Shown here: piece by piece, positions 12,601 through 27,600 of the stretch | How the letters are laid out: each line of letters starts with the position of its first letter | Position numbering within the stretch: position 1 is the stretch's first letter | NCBI GenBank assembly: GCA_023053575.1 | Contig: JAKZAP010000007.1 | Location: forward strand, 16,831,508-16,895,507 | Length of the DNA stretch: 64,000 nucleotides | Origin: Branchinecta lynchi | Lineage: Eukaryota; Arthropoda; Branchiopoda; Anostraca; Branchinectidae | Direction of reading: 5' to 3' | Position numbers and translations under genes: made by a program | Notes under the pieces: model-generated | What the model was told of the DNA's origin: nothing | Database searches by the model: none | Seen by the model: the letters and a program-made list of their open reading frames with translations, nothing else

Positions 12601-15600
12601 ATAGCCGTTCCCACATCTAGCTTCAGTGTGGATCCGTTGAATTGTGATAGGCAACAAAATGACCATGACGCAAGTGCCACGTTCACTTCTTCACCACAGT
12701 GCCTGATAACTACCCGCTGCGGTGAAATTCCTAAGAGAAAATACAAACAAATATCATGTTGCATAAAAGGGCATGCCTTCCTATTTTTTTTTTTTTACTA
12801 TGTTTCATTTGATTTTTTTGTTGGTTTAGTTTATCCTTGTCCACTTAGCAAACAGAACAATACTGAAATGATGAACTTACCTATCTAGGAAGGTCTTGAG
12901 AAAATCCCCTTCATTTGGACCTTGCTCTTTCCCTGGCGACGGTTCACACATTAATGCACAGTCGGCTCCTTGATATCGAAGGTTCAAGTACACTTCTGTT
13001 TGAATCTGTTCGTCTGTAAAACCTTGCTGGCCCAAAACACGTGTAGCCTTCTCTTTGAGAGCTTTCAGACGGTCTTCAATATAGTTGAAGGACTCTGAAA
13101 AAAAAAAAAAACATAACAAAAGACTCTGTCATAAACTAACAAAATAATAATAATATAATGATCATATGAAGGAAATGGGAAGAATCAAAATCGCAGCTAG
13201 TACACACCTGAAGCTGTTGAGGTCAGGCTGCTCCATAGCCCAACAACTCTGTTCGTAAAATCCGCTTGTAAATAACGGACGATCAGCCCAGGAAATCACT
13301 ATCAAGATAGGAAAAAACAGACCGGAGTTCCTGTCTTTCGCCCTGATTGCAACGGAACACAGGTGGAATTTCGCTACTTTTCCTGTGAAATTGACCGGAA
13401 CGGACTATTTGCGTTCCTATATTTCGGCGGGATTCCGAATTTCCTGTCAATTTTGGCGGGATGGACTATTTTCGCTCAAGTGTTCGGCGAAATTCTACCG
13501 GTCCAGAACCAGAAATCCTGTTTTCCAGCCCGGTTCCTTTCTCCTTGCCAATCAGTTCCGTCCCTTTCTGGTCCTCTTCCTCCTTCTTCCGCTGGAACTA
13601 CAGATCTGGTAGCTTACACAGTCAAGCGTTTAAGCCTCCCCCACCACCTTGAGATTGGACAAAAGGCTACAAAAAAAAGCTGGGAAAGAGGAACAGATCC
13701 AAACAAGCCAAGAGCTTCACCTTCTATTTCACGCAGAGGTATCTCTTAAGCCTACTAAGTGTCTTCGGTGCGTATGAACACTCCGGTTAAGTCCTAGCAA
13801 CAGTATAACTCACTACTTTACAATTAGATCCTCCTTTCCGCCATAGTCTCTTCCCTTGTGTACTGCTTCTAGGATATCCCGAGGGGTTGCTCACTTCTGT
13901 CGCAAGGTGTAAACGGTCCCTGCCTCCGTGCCTCTTGGTATACACCGACAATTTCAGTGAGCAGTCCCTCGGGACATCCTCTCACTCAAGTTGCAGCCTT
14001 TCCTGGATTTCTGCAAGGTCTTTCTGGCAGGCGTGGCGGATCTTGTACTTTGAACAACTTTCGAACCCACCAACGGGCACTCACCTTCATAAAACTTCGA
14101 ACAGGGCTCCTGCTCCTCATGAACAACGTCCGCTAGAGCCATTCCGTAAGCTGAGAGAATCCCGGCATAGCGGTGAATGAAAATCTTCTTCATTCCCAGA
14201 GACTGAGCAATGGCACAGGCATGTTGACCACCTGCCCCACCAAAACTGGCAAGTACATGTTTAGAGGTGTCGTAGCCTTTGGCCTAGAAACACTACTTCA
14301 GATGGATCGGTTGGGAATGTCTTTTATGGCTGTTGTTTGGGGTGGCACAGTCACATAACCAGAAATGTGTTCTACCAAGAATAAATAACTTCCCTCTTTC
14401 GTCCCATGCACCGACAATGGATACCCCAACAAACCTGACCAGAACTAGAGGCACTTGCTGGCACACCTGACGTCACAATGGTAGACAACCAATCAGCTGT
14501 TAGGCTACTATCGAAATTTCTCCTCCGGAGCTCTACGGCGATATAGCTGTTTGTAGAGATAACGAATTCTGACATTACGCGTAGCATCCTAACCTTCCCT
14601 CCGCTCGTTGCATCGGGCAGGGTATCAGGAATCTATTCGACTCCGCATGGCCGTATTACAGAGAAATGGAGAGATATTTGTTCTTGATTGTACTGTACTA
14701 GACTATGAATGATAACTGATTGTCGCGAGAGCATTCTTCGTTTGTCGTGACAATTGAGAACCTTTTTGTTTATCCGTACGAACCTCGCTAGGATTCATTC
14801 ACTCCACAGAAACGAAATGTTGTGAAAGGCAAAGCCATCGTGTAGCTTATTCTGTTATTTTATTTGTTCTCACTTTCTCAAGTTTTTCGCATAGTTGTAC
14901 TACACAATGAAGGAGATATATGCACTTTTTTTTGTTTGTATAGAGAGTATCGCAAATTTGGTTATTTGACCACGATATTTGTAAAATAAACCTCCTCTCT
15001 TTCTGTCTATCTGGAGCCGTTAAAGGCAAACCTGAGGCTTATAAACTAGAAAGCACGCGAATGGAGAACACGCTTAAGTATTCAATACCTGGGTTATCGC
15101 TCTAATTGGTCGACACATCGCTTCATTCGCAACCTTAAGGAAGCCCATGGCTACTTCCTCTACGCTCATGTCACTACCAGCTGCATTCCCCTGGAAACAA
15201 AAAAAATAAGTACTATATAGGACTGGAAGCTCTCATTTTCTATCATGTTTGCAATTCCGAAGGCATATTTTCACTACCATCGTAATTTTCTCAAAGGCGT
15301 TTCAATTTTGCATAGTCAGTGTCTTCCTTTAGCACTGATCGTGGTCACCTAATTCAAAGAGCTGTCTTAATGGGTCATCTGCCGACTGAAACACATTTCA
15401 CTTAGTAAAGGTCGTGCAGATATAACTTCAATAAAGCAAGGACAAATAGGCAGGTTGGCGGTTTATGACAGCAATTTTATCAAAATTGAAAAAAATTGTA
15501 ATTTCAACTCCACGAGAAGTTGTAGACGACATGAGAGTTAACCTTATATGGTATGGGGAGCTAGGACTTGCAGGCAAGACAAAAATAAGAGCTGGAAGTG

Positions 15601-18600
15601 GAGGGCCAGCACCCTCGCTGCATAATTGTTTCCAAAACATAACAATCTCGTCATGTCCGTCTCGTTTGAGTGGGGTATCTGAGTAACCATATTTGTATGA
15701 CTCACTTTTCTATTCAGAGGGTCTGCGTTCCCCTCCCCACGCCCAGACAGAAAATGTTTGATACTCTCTGTACTAAGAGTAATTCCAAAGCTCCTATCAC
15801 CGATGGTTAATACAGATTTGACGGTGCAAAACGGAAAAGTCAGCTACATTTTATTAGAGCTAGCTAACATCCTCAGTCCAAACTGTATAAGTTGGAACGA
15901 GGATGGGAGCTTTTGGTAATTACTGGTTAAAAAAAGCTGGAACAAATCCTTATAGAAATGAATGGGTTACCTGTTCCGTCACATTCTCGAACTCACGCCT
16001 TGTCCCGGCTCGATCAAGACTCTCGTTTTCTTTCGGCCCAAATATCTTCGGAAAATATTCCGGCAACAATCTGCCTAAAACAAGGTTTGCGTCGGTAACG
16101 GCTAGAGGTCCCCCCTTTCTGTAGCAAACAGGGCCGGGGTGGGCCCCCGCACTTTCTGGTCCTACAACGAACAGCCCTGATCGGAACTGCAAAACTGATC
16201 CACCACCTGCCGCTACAGTGTTGATGTCAAGCTGCAAAGAAATCAACCAATAAAAAAAACGTTTGTAACATTTTGCGTAGTTTTTGTCAGTAATGGCGTC
16301 CGAAGACAACCAAATGCACTAAAAGACGAATTTTAACACATAATCCGGAGGAGCCTAATAAGATCTGAAAGGATAAGATCTTTACTTGGATCTTCACTTT
16401 AATCGTTCTAGATTCCGAATTTAAGCTGACTTATTTGGTAGTTATGTTGGTTACCATTATGCTACCATTCATGACTATCCACCCGTCACCACCATACTAT
16501 GTTTGAAAACAGACAGTTAATTTAAACATATAGTTAACATTAACTGAAAAACATTTGAACCTGTAATCAAAAACATTTGATTACAGGTTTGTTTCCTTCC
16601 CCGAAGTTGACCCAGAAGATTGACAGCCTGACGAGGACCCTTGCCAAGAAGGGCCGAAATATCGCTGACGAAGAATCGTAGCTGACGTATATCCGTTGTA
16701 AACATTGTTTGAATATATTAGATTTAGGTATGCGTTGTTCATTATTCTATAAATGAGAAGTAAGGAAAGCGATACGGGCATACCGGCTGATACTGATGAA
16801 ATAGTCTTTCTTTCAAACTACAACAAATAAGCAAGAACGAGAACCTCCTTCTTCGGTCCCATTCACCGACTATGAATACACCGACAAGTCTGAGCAGAGC
16901 TTCAGCTACTTGTTTTGCTTTGAGTTGACTAGAGCCTATTTACGAGAAGAAAAAATTGAAAAATGCGCCGCGGGTACGTTAGACTTGTTGGTCTTAAGGT
17001 TCAATGGGCACATCAAACTACCCCAATCCCACTCTGTTACAACCTAGGAACAATGCCCCCCTAGATCCGCAGCTTTTTCAACAGTTTCCTCTCTGTGATA
17101 TTTCAAAGCATAATTTTTTGGGCCAGTACATGCTCAATTTACTAGCTTGTACAAAGATAAAAGTGATGTTTCTTGTAATACTTAGTGGATCTTTATTTTA
17201 TGCATTTATCAGCTTGTATAATTCAGATTTGAATAGGTTATTTGTTTTTGAATGATTTTTGTAGCTATGTTATTTTTTACAAGCTTATTGCATATTCTGG
17301 TACATTTTATAAAGCAAGCTAATCAAGCTTCACAACACTCTTGCCACAAAGAAAAACTTTTAATAGGCACTTTAAGCCATGGAACTTCTGACGAAACAAT
17401 AGAACAATCAGGTAAACTGCATCTGCGGCTTGACTTTGGTGAAATCTCAAATATATCCTTTTCTATCAAGCATTGCTGAGAGTTTTTGAATTTCCTGCCA
17501 CGATACCCCAGCTCCTAAGATTTGGATCGCCGAAATGCCAGAGAGGTAAAGACAAGGGATAACAAGACAACGGCCGATTTTCGTAGCGCCTTCTAAAGGA
17601 AGTCGGAAATGTTTATTTGTGAAGCATTTAATACAAAGCAAAGCATTAGAAGTGTCCATTGTGCTTTAAAAGACTGTGAATCGCTGTAGTATCTCAAAAC
17701 GTGTTTTATATTTCCCTCTGTGGTCCGTTCTTAGCGTTACTGAGCGCCGAAAAATCAGAACTTCGTACTTCAAGTACTGCAAGTTTCTTCTGAGATTGCC
17801 ATTATGGGTCAGAAATACTTCCGTTTTGTAATCGTAATCGGATTATTGACCCCGCACTACGTCTGGAAAAAATTAAAAAAGAGCTCGAAGACGAGCTGCT
17901 AGAAATCTATTAAGCCGTATTGCCCATGGTGACTTCTTCACCATTTAGACAACACGGGTAGATGCTATGTTTTATTTAGGTATATGTGTTATGTTCTATT
18001 CTTTTTTTCTTCTTTTATTTTTCTTGTTTTGTATGTACTCCGTGTTTTGTCACTTTGTTGTTCACGGAGAAAAAAAGTTAAATAAATAAATTTGAGAGGA
18101 AAAGAGCGTAGCAGCCGTGTGACGACGTTACAATGGTATCAACCCATCAGTCGTGTTAAAGTCTTTTCTTCCACGGGTGCTCTACTGCGATAAGCTGTTA
18201 GTAGATATTCCGCGCAGCTCCTACCTCCGCTCGTTTGCGACAGGAATCGTCCATGTATTATTCCACTTCGTTTAGTTTATCCGAATCGTGAATTCATATT
18301 ATTAGGAGCGTGTTCACCCTTCTAACAATAGTTACTATTAGTTACTATTTCCGTTCCATCCTCACGAAAAGTTACTACGCTGGCCGTTCCAACCTTGTCG
18401 GAATAGTAACTAATAGTTACTATTTGCTTACCATGCTCGGGAGCGTAGTAAGCGTAGTAACGACGCATCTCTGTAACGTGATTGGTCGGCTTCGCCCCTG
18501 GCGTGAGATCCTGCTGGAAAATGGAAAAATCGTTTCAGCCTTGACGGCAAAAAAACAGAATTCGTGACGTCATGCGTAGTAACTACGGTAAGTAGGATGG

Positions 18601-21600
18601 AACACGCTCTAGGTGATTTCAACGCGTATACAGGTAATCACCCGGAACTGTATTCGGCACCAGACGACCAGGAGGAATTTCCAGGAATGGCTGGGAGTAT
18701 GATTGACGGAAAAGAACAGAGTTGGAAGGAGTAAGGACCAGTCACGTAAGAAAAATAAATGGGGAATGCAGATGTTGGAATTTTGCGGGTCAGAAAATTT
18801 GGTTATTTTGAATGGGAGGTTAGATCAGGATCCAGAGGGAGATTTTATTTGCGGGTGCGGCTGCAAGCGTTATTGATTATGGGTTAGTTTGTTGCTCTCT
18901 TTGGCAATCGTGGCTGAATTTCCGGGTTTTGGAAGTCGTTGGTTCTGACCGTGTTCCGATCGCAGTTTCTTTAAACTGTGAGCCCCATTCTGCTGATTTT
19001 GTGAGTCCCGTGGAGACCAGTGAAAGTCGCGCCAGAAAAGAGGATAGGTAGTATGAAGCCACTGATACTCCGTGAGGATATGAATGAGAAAGAGGTGAGT
19101 AAACGGTTGGAGAGGGAGGAGGTAGTAGTACGTTTGGAGAATTGTTTGAATCAGTAGGAAGAGTTTCAGTACATGACTCTATATCAGAGGTTTCTTCACT
19201 GTTGTACGTAAATCTCCAGTCGAGTAGAGAACATCGGAGAAACATGGTTGGTTTTTTCGATGAGGAATGTAAGGCAAAAAGAGCGGCGCTTTTAAATGTT
19301 TTAGAGGAGGTAAAAGTAAGTGCAGGGGATTTTTGAGGGATAGGTTAACAGAGTACAGAAAACACCAAAAGGAGTATAAGGCCCTTTTAAAGTTAAAAAA
19401 GAAGCGTGATATGTAGGAATCAAATAGGCAGTTAATGGATAGTTTCAAAGCAAAAGATAGCACCACATTTTGGAAAAAAATAAAAGCTTCGATAAGCCCG
19501 CCTGTTCATGGTTAGTCCCTCCGGCAGATACGTGGCCATAATTTTATAAAAAGAAAGAGCCACAGGTTGATTTTGTGAATAATTTTGAGATTATGTAGGA
19601 TAATCTTCGTCAAGTAGTGCCATTCTAAGGAGCAACTAAGGAGCATTCTAAGGAGCTAAGGAGCAACATTACTCCCTATTGGCTCCAGTGTCTGGAAGTG
19701 AAATTTGGCAACAAATGAAAAAGATGAAAGGTTCTTCTGCCCCAGGTGTAGATGGTATCCCATCTAAAGGTTGGAAATGTTCTAGGAGTAGGATTTTACC
19801 CATTCTTGCAGCGATTTTTTCAGTCATTATTTGTTTCATTATTTGCTGGCCTAAAGAGTGGAATATATCGTTAATAGCCCCAATTTTAAAAAAGGAGATA
19901 AAAATTCCCATGAGAACTACCGTGGGTAATTTAGTAAGCAAGATATTTTGTAAGGTGTTGGATCTGAGGCTAAGAGGTTGGTTGGATAAAGAGGAAATAT
20001 TAAGTAGAGTTCAAGCGGGTTTCAGAAAGGGTTTCATTACGATAGATCAGATTTTTGTGCTGCATGTCCTTATACGTAAATATACAAAAACAAATAAAGG
20101 GAAATTATGGGTAGCATTCTTAGACCTAAAAGGTGCTTTTGGTAATGTAAATAGGACGCTGCTCGGAGAGTCTTTAATTAATATGGGTCTACCATCTTTA
20201 TTTGTCCTATTGATCCTAGAGATGCACACGTGTGTCAGGCTAGTAGTCAAGGTTGCCGGTAAATTATCAGATGTTATCTCTTCAAGCTTGGGGTTAAAAC
20301 AAGGTTGTACAATTTCACCAATTCTATTTTCATTGTTTATAAATGATTTTGGAAAGTTTATGGTGAATAGCGGACCGCCGCTGGTTTCGGTAGATATGTA
20401 GAACTTTGCATGCTACTATTCGCTGACAATATTGCTTTGGTGGCGGAATCTAGGGAGAATCTTCAGAGATTGGTAGTTCTGGTGGAGGAATACTTAAAAC
20501 TGAAAGGCCTAACCCTTAACCTAGATAAGACGTTGTTTGTTGTTTTTCGGAAGGGGGGTAAGATAGGTCCAGGTGATAGTGTTTATTTTGAAGGAAAAGA
20601 AATAGCTTTAAAGGAAGAATTATTTTATTTAGGAGTTAAGTTTTCATCTTTTGGTAAGTTCGGGAAGCATGTTGGTTTTTGTTCGTTAAAGGAAGTAGAT
20701 TAGTAAATATGATTTTGAGGAGTGATCTGAAGGAAATTCATAACCTTAAGATCCACAAACAATTATTTCAGTCTAAGATATTGCCTGGTCTCCATTACGG
20801 ATCAGAAGTTTGGGGTTATATGGAAGGTCCGCAACTAGAAAGGATTCCGCTTAGATATTTTGATAAAGTATTAGATTTACATAGTTGGTCAAAGCGGCAA
20901 CGCGGTTGGTCAAAGCGGCGTACCTAGAGGCTTTGAGGGATGGTAGGTCGGATGGCAAGTTGATGTGGTGGCTTCCGGGTCCCTGAGTTTATATGTGACT
21001 GTCAAAGAGAGTTGGGGGGAGGAGGTTTATTTCAAAGCGGGGCTAAAAAGGGAGGAAATAAGGTTGTTGTTAAGTTTTCGGGGAAATTGTTTACCGTTTG
21101 GTGAGAAGAGAAGTTATATCGGTAAAGGTCGTGGAAAGACTGGTCCTCCTTTCTTCTGCCCAATGTGTGGTATGGCGAACGATGATTTGAGCCATTTTAT
21201 GCGTGAGTGTAGATAGCTAAATGATTTAAGATATGAGGTATTTGGTGAAAGAGTGTTTGGTAAAGAGTGGATGTCTAAAATATTAAAAAGTAAAAAATTT
21301 TGTGACTTGAGATTGTTGGGAAAATTCCTCCGGGTTGGTTTGCGCCACCGTGACTTGTTCATCCAATAGTTGTACTTTTATTTTTATGTTGTTAGTATAG
21401 TGTATGTTTATTCAAGCCAATGTAAACCTTATATGTTTTTGCCATGGCCTTCGGGCTTTCGTGTAAATATATTCTATTCTATTCATGGTTGTAGTACAGA
21501 AAACGGGAGACGGAGGTTCTTGGTTCAAGTAACCGTCTCTCGACAGAACATTTCTGATCGGTTGTAACTTGCGGTACGATACAAATAACACTGGGTATTT

Positions 21601-24600
21601 CAACTGACCTGCGGCGCCTGGATAGTAACTCCGGCGATTGTCGACTCAAAGACGTGCTCGAATGTGCCGGCGAAGCGACTAACGTCCGTCGACGTTCCCC
21701 CCATGTCGAAACCAATAACGGGCTGACCACTGGACTCCGTCGTACGTGCGTAGCCGACCACCCCACCGGCAGGACCAGAGACAATGGCACGGCTGCCAGT
21801 GAAGCTAGAAATAAGTAATGTTAAGGAACGATATACAAATAATACTTTTCTCTCCGCCATAAACAAAACTACTATATAGGCTGCACCAAGGGCTAAAGTC
21901 TCATAAGAAACACAAGAAGTGAAGTTTGTCTGTTTCCAAGACCCAAGATTGCCCAGTAATTCTCCGACATTTGGGCATTATTGCCCTACGTTGCATCTTT
22001 CGCTTGACCTGGGACAAATCAGAGCGCATATGCCGGCACCAATTAATCTTTAATTTTTCATAAAATGCATTACGAATAAAATGTCCGACTAACCTTAGGT
22101 AACGCTTCAAAAATAAGCCGTTTTCTTGCTATCGCGTCATTACCTCTTTGCTCTTTCGGCGGAGACGATTTCGGAGATGGCACTTGTAAGGCGCGAAAAT
22201 TAAAAAAAACACGTTCTCGCGCGAAAATCGATCATTTTAGACTGCTGAGCGCCATAGCTACTAAAATAAATCGACTCCGGGCGTGTTCTACCGTTTCAAA
22301 AATAGTACCTATTAGTTACTACTTTCGTTCCAACCTCGTGAAAAGTTACTAGGCTGACCGTTCCATAACCCTCTCAAAATAGCAGCTAATAGTAACTATT
22401 TGCTTACCACGCTCGGGAGCACAATTAGCTTGGTAACTACACATCTCTGTGACGCGATTGGCCCTATCAGCCAGTGGCCCGATATCTTGACGGAAATAGA
22501 AAAATTCCGGCCTTGACGCCAAAAAGCCAGGATTCGTGACCTCATGCGTAGTACCTATACGGTAAGTAGGGTGGAACACGCTCTCTATAGCTGGCAGATC
22601 TCTCAAATGCTTATCGGACAAAAATTTTCTCTTTTGTATAGTACCAAAGAACATTTTTGATATCTGAATGTGAAGTTACAGCAGTGCCAAAAATGTATAA
22701 ATATAACAGACTTACTTGCAGGCTCCAAAATTTAAATTATTGGTTAATACTGTCATTGGAATTATTTGTCAATATACAGATAATTCGGAGGTATATTAAA
22801 AAGGAATGGATAATAAGAAGAAACTCCGCTTATATTTGTCAAGGCTAGTATATTGGAGGATGGCTGGCAGCAAAAAAGACCGTAACATGCGAAAATAAAT
22901 TGTTTAGGGATCTGCTGATTTCTGATGTAATATTGCACTCTAGGGGGTAGTCCTATGACATTATGATAGCTTCTACCCACTGTACTTGGCGTCGCAAAGT
23001 TTATGTGACAGAGGAAAAATTCAAAGTAATTGGGACAATCTAGGTGGAGCAAGGGCCAGTCGGGCACCTTCCATGTTAGAAAATAAATAAAGTCTTGACA
23101 GAGGGCTAAACTAAATCCGCCACGCGCCAAGTAATTCTGGCTTTACAGCTTCCCAAGATTATCTTCCACTCCAACGTAGACCCGCTTCCAGAAAAACTGG
23201 CTTCAGCTCCTACAACTAGCGAGCGCCAACCCCACTTTAGCAAGTTAAGCCAGTTACAGCCGTAGTCGGGACAAAATCAGATAGCGAGCTAATTGCTCTT
23301 CATTCGTCATAGCACTCGTAGATTAGCTAAGAACTAGGATAGCCTGGCATGCAGCCTCAACAGGGCAAGAGCCATCTGCCATTCCCAATTCAAATCAGAC
23401 TTACGATTCCATAGGGGTCAGACCTCCGTCGCTTTGCATAAATTGCACTTGAACACCTTTCAGATTATCCTTGAAGCCCCTCGCGAAGCTCAGCAGGTAA
23501 GCAGCGATGGCAGGGGTAAGGTAAGCGTCTGCGCAGGCGGTGTGTCCACGCGGTACTATCCGCACCATTGGCATGATATCGGAAGACATCGATACGTGAG
23601 TAAAGCCCATGTCTTTTGCTAGGTGTGCCACTCGCCTTTCATGGTCGTCATATCTGTGAAAGGATCAGTCGGCTAGAGTCTGAGAACAAGATCTGACCAA
23701 AGGTAGTCATAAAATAAAGTGCCAGAAGCCTGAATGGCGTCGGGATAGTTACTAATAATACACTCGCAAAAGGATCACTTAATTACTGGACAAAATAAGA
23801 CAGCATTGATTTATTTAATATTCAGCTGGTTGTAGCGGTCAGTTGATCAGCAACCTTTCATCCTCCATTTCGGCTGAATTCCGCTTTGCTTAAAACAGAT
23901 TAATCTGTTCCGTATTTCGTGAGACATTTTAACATGTAAAGATCATATTTGATTTTTCAACATACCTTGTTCTCACTTGTAACTCTTTTTCAGTGATCTT
24001 TAATTTTTTATTTTTTTTGTCCGTCTTTTCTTTTTTGTTTAACAACAGCTGACCTCTTTCCAAAAAAGAATCTTGTGATTGACCAACATCTAATCCCAAC
24101 TTGTAATCTTTCAAACTGTTGACAATTTTGTAACACGTTGAATGCTTCCGAGATCCCATGTACATGATAATGATATATCTAAACTTGTCCTGCCAACCAG
24201 AAGTAGAAAGATAACTGTCTTGGCGAAAAGGTGGGGTAGGTAGTGGATACCGGGAGGACGATGATATACAGCGGTAGGAAGTTGAAACCAGTGCTTCCTT
24301 CTCCCCATATACTTAACCCCCTCGGCCGTTGGTCTCGGGTCAGAACATAGTACTATTCTGACCCGGGAGCAACCCGGGCGAGGCCCAGTCGATTCTTGAG
24401 ACGCATAGAAAAAATAAAAGTAGCAGGATTGGGCGGAGAGGTTTGATCCGTATTTTCTTAAACTTTTCAACTGGAGGGTTCGATTCGATCATGCAGTGGC
24501 CAAGGATGAAAGGAGGAAGACATTGAAGGGCTCAACATTCTTCGTGACAAGAGGATTACCTTCTTTTCATTCATATAGCACTCCAAGAATCCGATCTATG

Positions 24601-27600
24601 AATTAGTCGACAATCCTATGCTAGCTATGGTACACTGTAAAAAGTTTTCCGAGTAAGGATTAAAGTTAACTGCAGTATTTGCTACTGGGATTAATTTTAT
24701 TTCTAATGAGATAAGATTAATCCAAATTAGAGATAAGATTACCTTTTCAAACAAGATTAATCCCAGTAGCAAATACTGCAAGATTTTTTTTTGTACAGTC
24801 TAAGCTCTTCTGGAAATAAAGGAATATTGTTATTACTGTTAAATCAAGGACTTGTAAACACATATCTAATAAGTGCATGCAAGGCTCCTAATATTCTCCT
24901 GAAGGGCTGGGAAATTCTAAGATAAAAAGGAAATCTCGGTCGGAATAAGCTGGCTAACGGCTAACGAAACGCAAGCTGATTATACACTACGATGACCGGC
25001 AGTTACCACAAAAGAGGGATGGGAATGGTATTCAATCAGTAAGAAGGAAACTAGGCTATACACTAGAAAGAAGGAACCAGATTTGATTTACATGTAAGAA
25101 TGCATGAAGACTATTGCCAGTGATCGGATCCCAGCATCATAAACTTTCTGTAGATTGATTCGTACGTCATCCAAATTCAAATGTGCCGCCACAAGGAGCC
25201 CTTCTCCATTCGAGCCGACGACTTGTCTGTAATGTTTTTCCTGCTCGACTGAAGAGTCACTGTCAAGAATGACCCGCTCGCTCACTGTGACCACTTGCTC
25301 ATAAAGTATCTCAGGCATTTCAATTTTCTGGAAGGAAATTAGAGTGACCAATTGATCATAAAGACACACATACTGTTTGTCCTTTTTCCAGGGTCTCTGC
25401 TGTATATCTGTCTGTAGTATAGTAAACAAACGTTGTCGTTGTCAACAACGAAACTGGTAGGCTTTCGGGGACGTATAAAACCTGGCTCAATATCTTTCCA
25501 CTTGAGCTGACCAAAGGAGCTTGAAAGTAGAAAGCGATTCCAGGAATAGATGTCTAGTGGGTTTAGCGATGCACTCTAGATGCACTATTTTGCTCGTTAG
25601 AAGCCCGAGATCTGGCGAACACCCTCGCATTTAGTACTCAATTTTTGCGCACGTCTAAAGCCCAGATAGAAAAGATTCCTGTATCAACTTGTGTATGAGC
25701 TCTTAAAGTTGGAAAAGAATAAAACAAAAATGACACAGGGTTCGTACAGGAAATTACAGAAACCAACCCTGAGAGTAGCCGAGCAAAGATAAACGTTTAA
25801 GACAAGTTGCGACACGCGACTGCTGTATGTGCAAAAATTTGAGATTCTATCAGCTAAATGCGAGCAACTACAGCGCAATCTCTTTCATACAGAAGTCACA
25901 GAGTTGATATGTGTCGCGGAAATTCGAGGTTTTTCAACTGAGCGCTCCTGACGGGTTAAGCACGAGTGGAAACGCTAATCCAAACTGACGCCTGAAACTT
26001 TTCGCCAAAGCTAAGGTTTCTGATTCTGATTTTACGCTTATTGTTACTTATCACTGATTATTACTGCTAGCATTTTTTTCTTTTTTATCAATCAGCTAGG
26101 CTGAACTTGATCAATTCTTGAGGTTGCAATCTTGTTTTGGTGTGGACTTACTACTGGGCGCAACGTTTCGAATCTTATTTTAACCAGCTAGGAGGGCTGA
26201 ACTAGCAAAGGATGAATTATAATAATAAGTGAAGAGGTGGGGTGGGGGGAGGTGACATGGGGGGCGGTGGGTAGGTTGTGACGAGGAAATCATTTTTCTT
26301 TCCTATATTTTTTTTTCTCTCTCTCTTTCTTTACCTCTTTTTTCTTTTATTTTTTTGAAAATATATTAGATTAGTTTTTATGTCATTATTTATTGAATAA
26401 TTTCAAGTTAAAAGGTGGTTAGAAGATACAGCCACCCACAGGACTTTTGTCTTTTACGTGGTTGTTGAGTTTTTTTGTACAATGTAGTTGTGTTTTTTTG
26501 GTGAAGTAAAAAAATATCTGAATCTGAATCTGACTGGTGACCATGCCATACTGATGGAACAAAGAGTGAACGAATTTACTTACCAGGTCGAAAATGTTAG
26601 GCCTAGATTGATTTCCAATATACAACAAGTCCCTGAAGCCTTCGGTAATGACAAGGGCTATCCTCTCCCCCTTCCGTTCAAGCAGAGCGTTGGTCGCTAC
26701 CGTCGTTCCCATGCGAATCCAACCAATTCTTTCAGTGTCGATGGGTTTCCCCCGAGGAAAACTTTTGCCTGTTTCCTAAAGAGGAAATATTGCTTAGATA
26801 TATTTATCCATAACACGTTGCATAACTGTAAGCAAGAAGAGCGTTGATCTCACATCAGATCTTCTTGAGCTTGCGATATTCCAGAAGTGAAACCGCAAAA
26901 ATAAGTGGAATAGTGGCAAAATGTGGAAGGGACGCCCGAATGAAAAGGAGTGTTTCCCAACTAGTTAACTCATAAAGGGCTAGCCTTCACGGATGGCCTT
27001 TCAAACGGGTGGGATGAGGTGAGGTTTAGAAGAGGAAACAGCCGTGTTCTGTCTTGCATAATAGTTGTGAGTCATATAAACATCTGAGCGTCGGTCTGAG
27101 GGTCAAAGACGAATGGGGATCACTGAAGAACAACATGACAAAACTGAGCAGATCCAAAAGAGAGCATGTAAAGCAATACTGGGAATGGGATACGAGGATT
27201 ATGAAAAAAGCTTGGAGATCTTAAAGATCACGTCGTTAAGGCAAAGGAGGCATATGCTTACCATGAGATTTGGCACAAAAATACTAGCGTCCGAATTACA
27301 TCGTGACATTTTGCCCGAGTTCTCCGAAAAAAGAAGTTGCCGAAATACAAGAATGACCGAAAATCTCACAATGAATCAGAAGAAGCAACTAATTCCTCCT
27401 CCAATACACTCATCTGAGCGTTACCTAAAGTCTTTTGTACCATACTTTATCAAACAGTTTAACATTTCCTAGCTGCGGTATGCAATTTTGACTTGTTTTT
27501 ATTTATAGTTGTAGTTTATTTACGCACTTGATTGTTTTATTTAGAAATTTTATGCGAGATACGGTATGTAATTTTGACCTGACTTTTGTTTTTATTAATG

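Noticed and set aside
12105..12881. Alternative donor GTAG|GTGAAT at 11962 for OPLAH exon 10
   Set aside because: It would leave phase 1, which does not join exon 11; ACA|GTAGGT keeps frame and the conserved TQVYF block.
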